Part shown: positions 8,642 through 19,979 of the stretch, in pieces
How positions within the stretch are numbered: position 1 is the stretch's first letter
Layout of the letters: the number at the start of each line of letters is the position of its first letter
NCBI RefSeq assembly: GCF_022414595.1
Contig: NZ_JADWYO010000002.1
Location: 62,001 to 126,000, forward strand
DNA from: Streptomyces sp. MUM 203J
Lineage (GTDB): Bacteria > Actinomycetota > Actinomycetes > Streptomycetales > Streptomycetaceae
Direction: 5' to 3'
Length of the DNA: 64,000 nucleotides
Made by a program: the position numbers and the translations under genes
The notes under the pieces: model-generated
What the model saw: only the letters and a program-made list of their open reading frames with translations
The model's database searches: none
What the model was told of the DNA's origin: nothing

Positions 8642-9843
8642 GCCGCAGCGTCGTACTGATCGGGGCCGCGCCCATGGCCGAGGGCTACCTCCAGGCCGCC
8701 GAGCGGCTCGGGCTGCGGGTCGGCCTGGTGGAGACCGCGGAGCGGGCCGGAACGCTCCGCGAGCGCTACGGCTGCGTCGTGGACACTGCCGAGGTCGAGT
8801 CGGCCGCCGCCGGGCGGGACGACGGCTGGATCCGCCCGACCGAGGAGCTGGTGCGGCGGATGCAGCCGGACGGCGTGCTCGCCTCCTCGGAGATTCACGT
8901 ACTCGCCGGGGCCATGGCCCAGGAGAAGCACCGCCTGCCCGGGCCGGGCCTCGACGCCGCGGCGGTCTCCCGGGACAAGGGCCAGCAGCGCTTCCGCTTC
9001 GCCGCCGCCGGACTGGCCCAGCCGCAGTACCTGAAGACGTCCCGGTTGTCCGGCGCGGCCGACTGGGCGGCGGCCCGGCTGCCCGTCGTGGTCAAGCCCC
9101 TGAACCGCGCGGGCAGCGACGGAGTGGAGCGGATCGGCGGCCCGGCCGAGTGGGCCGACGCGGTACGCCGCCGGGGTGCCGAGGGCCCGTTGCTGGTGGA
9201 GGAGTACGTCGAGGGCCAGGAGTTCTCCTGGGAGGGCCTGGTGACCGACGGCAGGGTCTGCTTCGGCAGCCTGACCCGGAAGCTCACCACCGGGGCACCG
9301 GACTTCGTCGAACTCGCGCACTTCAGCGGACACGAGCGGATCGACCCCGTGCTCGGCGCGGCAGCCGACACCCTGGGCCAGGCCGTCGCGGACGCGGTCC
9401 GGATGCGCACCGGGGTCATGTTCGTGGAGTTCCGCACCCGCGGCGACGAGCTTGTGATCATGGAGATGGCGGTCCGCGCCCCCGGTGACCGCTGCATGGA
9501 CGCGATGTCGCTCGCGTATGGCCGGGACCTGTTCGCCGAGGTGCTCGAACTCGGGATGGGCAGCGCCTTCCGGGAGGGCGAGGAGCGCGAGCCCCGGTAC
9601 ACGGGGAGCTGCTTCCTGGTCGCGGACCGGGCCGGGGTGCTCAGGTCTGCGGGCGAGGACACGTGGTCGGCCTGGCCCGGCGTGGCCCGGTACGGCGTGG
9701 ACGCGGCGCCCGGCGCGACGGTCGGTCCGCCGCGCTCGTCGGCGGACCGGCTGGCCTGGGCGCTGCTCGACTGCCCCGGCCCGGAGGACCTGGCGGACCT
9801 GGTCGACCGGCTGAGAGCGGTGCGGCCCGTGCTGGCCCCCTGA
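8638..9843 (+). CDS. ATP-grasp carboxylate-amine ligase
   Basis: A 401-residue ATP-grasp enzyme: an N-terminal preATP-grasp fold (VVLIGAAPMAEGYL), the central LPVVVKPLNRAGSDGVERI lysine loop (about residues 148-166), the LLVEEYVEGQEFSWEGLV segment and the C-terminal metal site MFVEFRTRG then EMAVRAPGDRCMD. Such enzymes make peptide or amide bonds through acyl-phosphates, often joining unusual amino acids. Together with the stand-alone adenylation enzyme it suggests that the pathway makes a modified amino acid or dipeptide outside the NRPS. It is the last gene of this operon; 113 nt follow before the GtrA gene. Confidence 0.9.
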   Translation: MSRSVVLIGAAPMAEGYLQAAERLGLRVGLVETAERAGTLRERYGCVVDTAEVESAAAGRDDGWIRPTEELVRRMQPDGVLASSEIHVLAGAMAQEKHRLPGPGLDAAAVSRDKGQQRFRFAAAGLAQPQYLKTSRLSGAADWAAARLPVVVKPLNRAGSDGVERIGGPAEWADAVRRRGAEGPLLVEEYVEGQEFSWEGLVTDGRVCFGSLTRKLTTGAPDFVELAHFSGHERIDPVLGAAADTLGQAVADAVRMRTGVMFVEFRTRGDELVIMEMAVRAPGDRCMDAMSLAYGRDLFAEVLELGMGSAFREGEEREPRYTGSCFLVADRAGVLRSAGEDTWSAWPGVARYGVDAAPGATVGPPRSSADRLAWALLDCPGPEDLADLVDRLRAVRPVLAP

Positions 9844-9956
9844 GCCCGGAGGCACGCGCTCGCCCGGAGGCCTGAATGGTGCCGCCGGGCGGTATCGGCG
9901 AGTATGTGGGCCGGATCCACGACCGGGGTCCATGATCAACGGGGAGTTGCACACAC

Positions 9957-10415
9957 ATGCGCAGCGGTGGCGGCGTCGGCGGCCAGATCGTCAGATTCGC
10001 CCTGGTGGGCGCGGTGAACACCGGCACCTACTACGGCCTGTACCTGCTGTTCCTGACCCTCGGGCTGCCGTACGTCGCCGCGCACGTGGTCGCGTTCCTG
10101 CTGTCGATGGTGGGCTCGTTCTTCATGAACAGCTACTTCACCTACCGCACCCGGCCCACGTGGCGGAAGTTCCTGCTGTTCCCGCTCACCAACGCCGCCA
10201 ACTTCGTGATCACGACCGTCGGTGTGTACGTGCTTGTCGACCTGGCCGGGATGTCCCGCACGTACGCCCCGCTGCTGGCCGCCGCCGCGGCCATCCCGGT
10301 GACCTTCCTCGTATCGCGGACGATCATGCTGCGGCCCGAGACCCGGCGGGACCGTGAATCGTTGCCAGAGGAGACGCCAGAAGTGGCGGAAGTGCCGGAA
10401 GTCGCTCCGAAGTAG
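9957..10415 (+). CDS. GtrA-family membrane protein
   Basis: A 152-residue protein with four predicted membrane helices and the GtrA signature FALVGAVNTGTYYGLYLL near the N-terminus and SFFMNSYFTYR after TM2. GtrA-type proteins are implicated in moving lipid-linked sugars across the membrane or in arabinogalactan and surface glycan synthesis. The C-terminal tail (about 30 residues) is acidic and repetitive (EVAEVPEVAPK). A GGGGAG site lies 11 nt before the ATG. This gene marks the return to conserved chromosomal sequence after the NRPS cluster. Confidence 0.88.
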   Translation: MRSGGGVGGQIVRFALVGAVNTGTYYGLYLLFLTLGLPYVAAHVVAFLLSMVGSFFMNSYFTYRTRPTWRKFLLFPLTNAANFVITTVGVYVLVDLAGMSRTYAPLLAAAAAIPVTFLVSRTIMLRPETRRDRESLPEETPEVAEVPEVAPK

Positions 10416-10531
10416 TGGCCTGGGCCACAGCCACTGCTTACCATCGATCACCGCAAGGTCGTTACCGCGTTTCCCCCGGGGGCCCGCCCCCGGACACCCA
10501 GCCGACGTACGACCCACGCCGGGAGGCCCCT

Positions 10532-11191
10532 TTGCACCGCCTGCACCGTCGCCGCCGCACCGCGCTCCTGACCGTGTCCGCCGCGCTCGTCGCCGCCCCC
10601 CTCCTCACCGCCTGCGGCGGCGAAGCCCATCCGGGGGCGGCGGCCCTGGTGGGCGGTCAGCGGATCGAGACCACCGCGCTCCAGGCGCAGGTGCGGGACG
10701 TCCGCGCCGCCCAGGAGGCCTCGCCGCAGGCAGCGGAGCTGATCAGCGCGACCGGTGACCTCAGCCGGGTGAAGCTCAACGGCATGATCATCGACCGGGT
10801 CGTGGAGAAGGCCGCCGCGGACGCCGGGGTCGACGCCACCCGCAAGGAGGTCCAGGAGGCCCGCGCCGCCGCCGCCCAGGCGTACGGGGGAGAGCAGGCA
10901 TACGCCGCGATGCTGCTCCAGCAGCGGGGCGTCGCGCCCGACGAGATCGACGGGGCCGTCCGGCGGGACATCCTGGTGAACAAGGTGGCGGAGAAGCACG
11001 GCTTCCCCAACACCCCCGAGGGCCAGCAGCAGTTCATGGAGCTGCTCTCGGCCGCGTCCGAGGCGCTCGACATCGACGTGAACCCGCGCTACGGGGAGTG
11101 GGACGACGAACGGATCCAGCTCGGAACCTACGAGGCCCCCTGGATCCGCCAGCTCAGCCTGGACCCGGTGAACGGGCCGGAGGGCCTGTAG
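10532..11191 (+). CDS. SurA N-terminal-domain lipoprotein
   Basis: A 219-residue secreted lipoprotein: basic N-terminus (MHRLHRRRRT), hydrophobic core and lipobox LLTAC, with acylated Cys at residue 26. The mature part reads GAAALVGGQRIETTALQAQV and has helical segments like the SurA/PrsA chaperone N-domain; no PPIase (parvulin) domain follows. The start is TTG at 10532, chosen because GGGAGG sits 5 nt upstream and because it puts a signal peptide at the very start; an in-frame ATG at 10415 would add 39 unrelated residues. It probably assists folding of exported proteins. Confidence 0.85.
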   Translation: MHRLHRRRRTALLTVSAALVAAPLLTACGGEAHPGAAALVGGQRIETTALQAQVRDVRAAQEASPQAAELISATGDLSRVKLNGMIIDRVVEKAAADAGVDATRKEVQEARAAAAQAYGGEQAYAAMLLQQRGVAPDEIDGAVRRDILVNKVAEKHGFPNTPEGQQQFMELLSAASEALDIDVNPRYGEWDDERIQLGTYEAPWIRQLSLDPVNGPEGL

Positions 11192-11218
11192 CGGACGGGG
11201 AGCGGTAGGTTCGGTGGG

Positions 11219-12193
11219 GTGAACGCTGAAGCTCCCCAAGCCCCCGGAACCGGCCGCATCGTCCTGCTCACCGCCAGCCACCGCGTGGCGCCCGGGCTGC
11301 TGTCCTGGCCCGCGTGGCAGACACTTCGCGCCGCCGACCGGGTGCTCTGCGCCGACCCCGGCCACCCGCAGCTCCCGTACGTGCGGGATGCGGGCGTGGC
11401 CGTCGAGACGGCGGCCCCGGCGGCGTCGGAGCTGGTCGACTGGTGCGCCGACGGAGCCCGGACGGCGGTCGTCCTGGCGTCCGGCGAAGGCGACCCGGCC
11501 CTGACGGACGGGCTCGCCCGGCTGGCCGGGTCCGGCCGGGTCGCCATGCCCGACCTGGAGCTGCTCCCCGGCTCGTACGACCTGCCGGGGGCAAGGCTGC
11601 TGGACCTCGTCGAGGTCATGGACCGGATCCGCCGCGACTGTCCGTGGTCGTCCCGCCAGACGCACGCGGGACTCGCCAAGTACGCCATCGAGGAGGCGTA
11701 CGAGCTGGTCGAGGCGATCGAGGACGGCGACCGCGAGGAGCTGCGGGAGGAGCTGGGTGACGTCCTCCTCCAGGTGGTCTTCCACGCCCGCATCGCCCAG
11801 GAGGACGAGAACGAGCCGTTCTCGGTCGACGACGTGGCGGGCGGCCTCGTCGACAAGCTCATCCACCGCCACCCGCACGTCTTCGGGGACGAGCGGGCGG
11901 AGACCCCCGAGGACGTCAAGGAGCACTGGCTCCGCACCAAGGCCGTCGAGAAGCAGCGCGCCTCCGTCACGGACGGCATTCCGGTGGGCCAGCCCGGTCT
12001 CGCCCTCGCGGCGAAACTCGCCAGCCGTGTGCGTCACGCGGACCTGGAGGTGCCCCTGCCGACCGGGCAGGGCGTCGGCTACGAGCTGCTGGCGACGGCC
12101 GTCGGGGCGGAGGCGGAGGGCGTCGACCCGGAGGCGGCGCTGCGGGCGGCGGCTCGCGCGTACCGCGCGGCGATCCGTGAGGCCGAGGGCTGA
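11219..12193 (+). CDS. mazG: MazG-type nucleoside triphosphate pyrophosphohydrolase
   Basis: A 324-residue protein. The C-terminal two thirds carry MazG features: LLDLVEVMDRIRRDCPW, then EEAYELVEAIEDGD and EELGDVLLQVVFHARIAQ (EExxE and ExxD metal ligands, about residues 160-195), followed by VVDKLIHRHPHVF-like sequence. The N-terminal about 110 residues resemble a degenerate tetrapyrrole-methylase-like domain (VLLTASHRVAPGLL), as in many actinobacterial MazG proteins. It removes pyrophosphate from (non-canonical) NTPs, a housekeeping pool-cleaning role. The start is GTG at 11219. Confidence 0.9.
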   Translation: MNAEAPQAPGTGRIVLLTASHRVAPGLLSWPAWQTLRAADRVLCADPGHPQLPYVRDAGVAVETAAPAASELVDWCADGARTAVVLASGEGDPALTDGLARLAGSGRVAMPDLELLPGSYDLPGARLLDLVEVMDRIRRDCPWSSRQTHAGLAKYAIEEAYELVEAIEDGDREELREELGDVLLQVVFHARIAQEDENEPFSVDDVAGGLVDKLIHRHPHVFGDERAETPEDVKEHWLRTKAVEKQRASVTDGIPVGQPGLALAAKLASRVRHADLEVPLPTGQGVGYELLATAVGAEAEGVDPEAALRAAARAYRAAIREAEG

Positions 12194-12265
12194 CCCCGGC
12201 CCCCCCCGGGGCTCGGGGAGTCTCCGGCGGACCGCTCCGGCCCGGCGGCCGGATACGGTCGGACG

Positions 12266-13552
12266 GTGAACGTCCCGCACCACGACTCCGCCACCCCGCC
12301 CCCGCTCTTCACCTGGGAGTTCGCCGCCGACCCGTACCCCGCGTACGCCTGGCTCCGCGAGCACGCCCCCGTGCACCGCACGCGCCTCCCCAGCGGCGTC
12401 GAGGCCTGGCTCGTCACCCGGTACGCCGACGCCCGCCAGGCCCTGGCCGACGCGCGGCTCAGCAAGAACCCCGCACACCACGCCGAGCCCGCGCATGCGA
12501 AGGGCAAGACGGGCATCCCGGGTGAGCGCAAGGCCGAGCTGATGACGCATCTGCTCAACATCGACCCTCCGGACCACACCCGCCTGCGCCGGCTGGTGTC
12601 CAAGGCGTTCACCCCTCGCCGGGTCGCCCGCTTCGAGCCCCGTGTGCAGGAACTCACCGACCGGCTGATCGACAACTTCGCAACAAAAGGCGAGGCCGAC
12701 CTCATCCACGAGTTCGCCTTCCCGCTCCCTATTTACGCCATTTGCGACATGCTCGGCGTGCCCGCCGAGGACCAGGACGACTTCCGGGACTGGGCGGGGC
12801 AGATGATCCGGCACGGCAACGCGCCGCGCGGCGGCGTCGCCCGGGCCGTCAAGCGGATGAGGGCGTACCTGGTGGAACTGATCCACCGGAAGCGGAGCGA
12901 CCTCGGAGACGACCTCATCTCCGGCCTGATCCGCGCCTCCGACCACGGCGAGCACCTCACCGAGAACGAGGCCGCCGCCATGGCCTTCATCCTCCTGTTC
13001 GCCGGCTTCGAGACCACGGTCAACCTCATCGGGAACGGGATGTACGCGCTGCTCCGCAACCCCGGGCAGCGCGAGCGTCTCCAGCGGTCGATCGCCGCGG
13101 GAGAGACCGGTCTCCTCGCGACCGGAGTCGAGGAACTGCTGCGGTACGACGGGCCGGTCGAACTCGCCACCTGGCGGTTCGCGACCGAGCCGCTCACCCT
13201 CGGCGGGCAGCGGATCGCCCCCGGCGACCCCGTGCTCGTCGTGCTCGCCGCCGCTGACCGCGACCCGGAGCGGTTCGCCGACCCCGACACCCTGGATCTC
13301 GGACGCCGCGACAACCAGCATCTCGGCTACGGGCACGGCATCCACTACTGTCTCGGCGCGCCCCTCGCCCGGCTGGAAGGGCAGGCCGCCCTGGCGACCC
13401 TGCTCACCCGGCTCCCGGACCTCGGCCTCGCCGTCGAGCCCGACGAACTCCGGTGGCGCGGAGGGCTCATCATGCGCGGGCTGCGTACGCTCCCGGTGCG
13501 TTTCACACCCGAGCCGCACCCAGTGGAACATGACGCTCCGTCAGGACTGTGA
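12266..13552 (+). CDS. Cytochrome P450 (CYP107-like)
   Basis: A 428-residue soluble bacterial P450. The I-helix LLFAGFETTVNLIGNG supplies the oxygen-binding groove, EELLR is the ExxR motif, and GYGHGIHYCLGAPLAR holds the heme-ligating Cys362. The usual Phe of the heme motif is Tyr (LGYGHG), which is common in this group. It starts at a GTG. No ferredoxin gene is adjacent, so redox partners must be elsewhere. The gene lies between mazG and the Rpf pair and looks like part of the conserved core, so I do not assign it to the NRPS cluster. Confidence 0.9.
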   Translation: MNVPHHDSATPPPLFTWEFAADPYPAYAWLREHAPVHRTRLPSGVEAWLVTRYADARQALADARLSKNPAHHAEPAHAKGKTGIPGERKAELMTHLLNIDPPDHTRLRRLVSKAFTPRRVARFEPRVQELTDRLIDNFATKGEADLIHEFAFPLPIYAICDMLGVPAEDQDDFRDWAGQMIRHGNAPRGGVARAVKRMRAYLVELIHRKRSDLGDDLISGLIRASDHGEHLTENEAAAMAFILLFAGFETTVNLIGNGMYALLRNPGQRERLQRSIAAGETGLLATGVEELLRYDGPVELATWRFATEPLTLGGQRIAPGDPVLVVLAAADRDPERFADPDTLDLGRRDNQHLGYGHGIHYCLGAPLARLEGQAALATLLTRLPDLGLAVEPDELRWRGGLIMRGLRTLPVRFTPEPHPVEHDAPSGL

Positions 13553-13585
13553 TCTTCGCGTGATCTGCTCTGCATCGACTTGTGA

Positions 13586-14752
<1,167 letters not shown>

Positions 14753-14787
14753 GGGCAGTTCGCCACCTAATGTCCGTTTTCGCGGAA

Positions 14788-14856
14788 GTGAGACATGGAT
14801 CTCTTCGTCCCGACTGGCGCGGAACCGCCGACGAGACGGCGCAATCCATGTCTCAC
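14788..14856. repeat. Perfect 13-bp inverted repeat enclosing a structured loop
   Basis: GTGAGACATGGAT (14788-14800) is repeated inverted as ATCCATGTCTCAC (14844-14856). The 43-nt loop has further partial pairing (TCTTCGTC with GACGAGA, GGCG with CGCC), so a long hairpin can form on either strand. It sits 35 nt after the stop of the first rpf gene and may be part of its 3' end or a small RNA; no T-run follows. Confidence 0.6.
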
Positions 14857-14874
14857 CTGCGTAAACAGTCCTGA

Positions 14875-14907
14875 AAAGGGGCCAAGTGAGGGCGGGTTGG
14901 CCCCTTT
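14875..14907 (+). terminator. Intrinsic-type terminator between the two rpf genes
   Basis: AAAGGGGCCAA (14875-14885) pairs perfectly with TTGGCCCCTTT (14897-14907) across an 11-nt loop. It lies after the first rpf gene and before the riboswitch leader, and the terminal TTT favours termination of plus-strand transcripts. Confidence 0.65.
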
Positions 14908-14915
14908 GCGCCCCT

Positions 14916-14945
14916 TTGAACTCCAGGCCGGTCTGTGTCTACCGT
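14916..14945 (+). promoter_or_regulatory. Candidate promoter of the riboswitch leader
   Basis: TTGAAC (14916-14921) and TACCGT (14940-14945) are spaced by 18 nt, a plausible vegetative-type promoter. It lies between the terminator and the riboswitch, which would place the transcript start about 25 nt before the aptamer. Confidence 0.4.
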
Positions 14946-14975
14946 CGTGACCGCTCGCCACCGCGGGCCCCGCCG

Positions 14976-15922
<947 letters not shown>

Positions 15923-15936
15923 CCCCTCGTCCTCTT

Positions 15937-15977
15937 CAGGCGCCGGAGGGGCTGACGTCCAGCCCGTCCGGCGCCTG
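15937..15977 (+). terminator. Hairpin terminator after rpfA
   Basis: CAGGCGCCGGA (15937-15947) pairs with TCCGGCGCCTG (15967-15977); the inner GGGCT/AGCCC pairs extend the stem. It lies 14 nt after the stop codon. Confidence 0.7.
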
Positions 15978-16149
15978 GCTGTGTGCGCGAACCCGCACAA
16001 AGCGGCCCGCGCCGGATGAGAAACGCCCCGCTCATCCCGATTACCCGCTGGTAGGCTGCGCTTCCGTTCGCCCCGTATCGCGCGGCTTCGCGCGCTTTTT
16101 CGTCCCAGGACGCGGGCGGGTCGCCAGGCGGGGCCGCCCCGCCGGTTAG

Positions 16150-17499
<1,350 letters not shown>

Positions 17500-17530
17500 G
17501 CGCGGCAAGGGCTGACGCTTCGGTTACGTA

Positions 17531-17567
17531 CGTCCCCGGCCACGGTCCCGTACCGTGTCCGGGGACG
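17531..17567 (+). terminator. Two-tier hairpin terminator after eno
   Basis: CGTCCCCGG (17531-17539) pairs with CCGGGGACG (17559-17567), and inside it CACGGT (17541-17546) pairs with ACCGTG (17552-17557) around a 5-nt loop. The outer TACGTA flanks extend the stem further with a bulge. Confidence 0.75.
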
Positions 17568-17597
17568 TCGTACGTACGAAGGGCAGGGGGCGAGCCG

Positions 17598-18074
17598 ATG
17601 GCGACGCAGAACCGGGACCGGTTCTCGACCGCGACCAGGCTGCGGCTGCTCGGGGAGCAGACCGCCGCGCGCGTCTACCGTTCCCAGAGCCGCCGACAGG
17701 CACGCCGTTCCCGGCTCACCGGCCGGGCCGCGTTCCTCGCCCTCGTCGTCTGCTCGATGATCGTCGCGCTCGCCTATCCGATGCGGCAGTACGTCTCCCA
17801 GCGCGGCGAGATCGCGGACCAGGAGCGCCGTGCGGAGGAGGCCGCCGCCCGGGTCGAGCGGCTGCGCGACGAGAAGGCCCGCCTCCAGGACGACGCCTAC
17901 ATCAGGCGGCTCGCCCGTGAGCACCTGCACTATGTGATGCCCGGTGAGACCGCCTTCACCATGAACGACCCCGAGACGGCGCGCGAGCGCCGCCGCGACC
18001 AGGGCGGCGCCGACCAGCCCTGGTACTCCAACGTCTGGGACGGCGTGGACCGCGCCGACCAGGAGAACCGCTAG
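17598..18074 (+). CDS. FtsB/DivIC-family septum formation initiator
   Basis: A 158-residue bitopic membrane protein: basic cytosolic N-terminus (about 1-45), one membrane helix (AAFLALVVCSMIVALAYP, about 48-65), then a coiled coil (ISDQ-like heptads, EIADQERRAEEAAARVERL) and the family's DDAYIRRLAREHLHYVMPGE motif. DivIC/FtsB proteins belong to the FtsQLB divisome subcomplex at the septum. It sits between enolase and the DUF501 gene, a conserved Streptomyces order, and starts at ATG 17598. Confidence 0.93.
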   Translation: MATQNRDRFSTATRLRLLGEQTAARVYRSQSRRQARRSRLTGRAAFLALVVCSMIVALAYPMRQYVSQRGEIADQERRAEEAAARVERLRDEKARLQDDAYIRRLAREHLHYVMPGETAFTMNDPETARERRRDQGGADQPWYSNVWDGVDRADQENR

Positions 18075-18113
18075 TCACACCCCGTACAGGATCAAGGCAG
18101 GCACAAGGCAGGC

Positions 18114-18653
18114 ATGGAAACGCCCCCTCCGCAGACCGAACGCACCGAGCCGACCGAGGCCGATGTCGCGGCCTTCAAGGAACAGCTCGGCCGCCCGCCG
18201 CGCGGCCTGCGGGCCATCGCGCACCGCTGCCCGTGCGGCGAGCCCGACGTGGTGGAGACCGCGCCCCGGCTCCCCGACGGCACCCCCTTCCCGACGACGT
18301 ACTACCTGACGTGCCCCCGCGCGAACTCCGCGATCGGCACGCTGGAGGCGAACGGCGTCATGAAGGAGATGACCGAGCGCCTCCAGAGCGACCCGGAGCT
18401 GGCCGCCGCCTACCGCGCCGCGCACGAGGACTACATCGCGCGCCGCGACGCCATCGAGGTCCTGGAGGGCTTCCCCAGCGCGGGCGGCATGCCCGACCGG
18501 GTGAAGTGCCTGCACGTCCTGGTGGCCCACTCGCTGGTGGCCGGACCGGGCGTCAACCCGCTGGGCGACGAGGCGCTGGCGATGCTGCCGGAGTGGTGGG
18601 CGAAGGGCCCGTGCGTCCAGGTGGACCGTACGGAGAAGGAGACGGAGAAGTGA
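18114..18653 (+). CDS. DUF501 family protein
   Basis: A 179-residue protein matching the actinobacterial DUF501 family: FKEQLGRPPRGLRAIAHRCPCG near residues 20-42, PFPTTYYLTCPRANSAI and PDRVKCLHVLVAHSLVAGPGVNPLGDEA. Cys40, Cys42, Cys68 and Cys130 could form a metal site, but that is conjecture. Function unknown. The gene is always close to ftsB/divIC and ppx in actinobacteria, and its stop overlaps the start of the Ppx gene. Confidence 0.9.
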   Translation: METPPPQTERTEPTEADVAAFKEQLGRPPRGLRAIAHRCPCGEPDVVETAPRLPDGTPFPTTYYLTCPRANSAIGTLEANGVMKEMTERLQSDPELAAAYRAAHEDYIARRDAIEVLEGFPSAGGMPDRVKCLHVLVAHSLVAGPGVNPLGDEALAMLPEWWAKGPCVQVDRTEKETEK

Positions 18654-19600
18654 CCCGGGTCGCCGCGATCGACTGCGGGACGAACTCCATCCGCCTCCTC
18701 GTCGCGGACATCGACCCGGCCACCGGCTCGGTGACCGACCTGGACCGGCGGATGACCATCGTCCGCCTCGGGCAGGGCGTGGACCGCACGGGCCGCCTGG
18801 CCCCCGAGGCGCTGGAGCGCACCTTCGCGGCCTGCCGCGAGTACGCCGCCGCCATCAAGGAGCTGGGCGCGGAGCGGCTCCGCTTCGTGGCGACCTCGGC
18901 CTCCCGCGACGCCGAGAACCGCGACGACTTCGTACGCGGGGTGCTGGACATCCTCGGTGTGGAGCCGGAGGTCATCACCGGCGACCAGGAGGCCGAGTTC
19001 TCGTTCACGGGCGCCACGAGGGAACTCGCGGGCAGAGAAGAGGACGACGCGCAGCGCCGTCCCCGGAAGGGCGAGTACCTGGTCGTGGACATCGGCGGCG
19101 GCTCGACGGAGTTCGTCGTCGGCACCGAGCACGTGCTCGCCGCCCGGTCGGTCGACATCGGTTGCGTACGCCTGACGGAGCGCCATGTCCGCCATGATCC
19201 GCCCACCGGGGACGAGGTCGCCGCCGTGCGCGCGGACATCCACGCCGCCCTCGACCTGGCCGAGCGGACCGTTCCGATCCGGGAGGGCCGCACGCTCGTC
19301 GGGCTGGCGGGTTCGGTCACCACGGTCGCGGCCGTCGCGCTGGGCCTGGAGGCGTACGACTCCGCGGCGATCCACCGTTCCCGCATCGCCTACGAGCAGG
19401 TCGTGGAGGTCACCGAACGGCTCATGGCCATGACCCATGACGAGCGCGCGGCGATTCCGGTGATGCACGAGGGCCGGGTGGACGTGATCATCGCCGGGGC
19501 GCTGGTCCTGCGGGAGCTGATGGAGCGGATCGGGGCCCGCGAGGTGGTGGTCTCGGAGCACGACATCCTGGACGGAATCGCCTGGTCACTGGTGGCGTGA
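18650..19600 (+). CDS. ppx: Ppx/GppA-type exopolyphosphatase
   Basis: A 316-residue member of the ASKHA phosphotransferase superfamily. Motifs: VAAIDCGTNSIRLLVADID (phosphate 1 loop, residues 4-22), ATSASRDAENRDDFV, TGDQEAEFSFTGA, the VVDIGGGSTEFVVG phosphate 2 loop and GLAGSVTTVAAVALGL (adenosine region). It cleaves polyphosphate and/or pppGpp. The length is the short actinobacterial form without the C-terminal HD domain. The GTG start overlaps the DUF501 stop (GTGA), indicating coupling. Confidence 0.93.
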   Translation: MTRVAAIDCGTNSIRLLVADIDPATGSVTDLDRRMTIVRLGQGVDRTGRLAPEALERTFAACREYAAAIKELGAERLRFVATSASRDAENRDDFVRGVLDILGVEPEVITGDQEAEFSFTGATRELAGREEDDAQRRPRKGEYLVVDIGGGSTEFVVGTEHVLAARSVDIGCVRLTERHVRHDPPTGDEVAAVRADIHAALDLAERTVPIREGRTLVGLAGSVTTVAAVALGLEAYDSAAIHRSRIAYEQVVEVTERLMAMTHDERAAIPVMHEGRVDVIIAGALVLRELMERIGAREVVVSEHDILDGIAWSLVA

Positions 19601-19979
19601 ACCCTCCGCCCGCCGGCCGGTCGACGGTCCGTCGGGAAAAGTTCGTGAAGTTCTTCACAAGGAAAAGGGCCCTGAAGGGGGTCGTCGGGGTCGTTCAGGC
19701 CCTTGCGATCACCTGCCAGGGCTCTTTCGTACCCCTGTTCCGTAAGCGGAAGAAGGTTTCCGCCGTGTGAACCAAGGTGGTGCCCCGCGGTTACGCACAG
19801 CTCTCCGGGCCAGTTCACAGGGGGTGAGGCGCGGGTGAACAACGTCTTCCGTTACACCGTGGTTCCCGCCCGGCACCATGACATCAGTCACGTGGGCGGC
19901 GGAGTGTAGCAGAGGTCTCCCAGAACCTTGTGAAGGGGCGCACGAGCGACCCCCCGGACGGAGGTGGATACTCGATGGC
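19601..19979. other. 379-bp regulatory region upstream of ndh
   Basis: No protein gene is supported here. It holds a candidate Rex operator (19644-19659), a hairpin with arms AAGGGCCCTGAA (19665-19676) and TTCAGGCCCTT (19694-19704), and two exact Rex half-sites in inverted orientation 40 nt apart: TGTGAAC (19766-19772) and GTTCACA (19813-19819). The ribosome site GGAGG for ndh is at 19960-19964. Confidence 0.6.
19644..19659. promoter_or_regulatory. Candidate Rex (redox repressor) operator
   Basis: CGTGAAGTTCTTCACA matches the Streptomyces Rex consensus TGTGAACNNNTTCACA at all but two fixed positions. Rex senses NADH/NAD+ and is known to control respiratory genes including NDH-2 in Streptomyces, so its position between ppx and ndh fits. 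It is about 320 nt upstream of the ndh start, so the transcript start would have to be distal. Confidence 0.5.

Noticed and set aside
12266..13552. P450 as a tailoring enzyme of the NRPS cluster
   Set aside because: It is separated by GtrA, lipoprotein and MazG genes and sits in what looks like conserved core order next to the Rpf genes.
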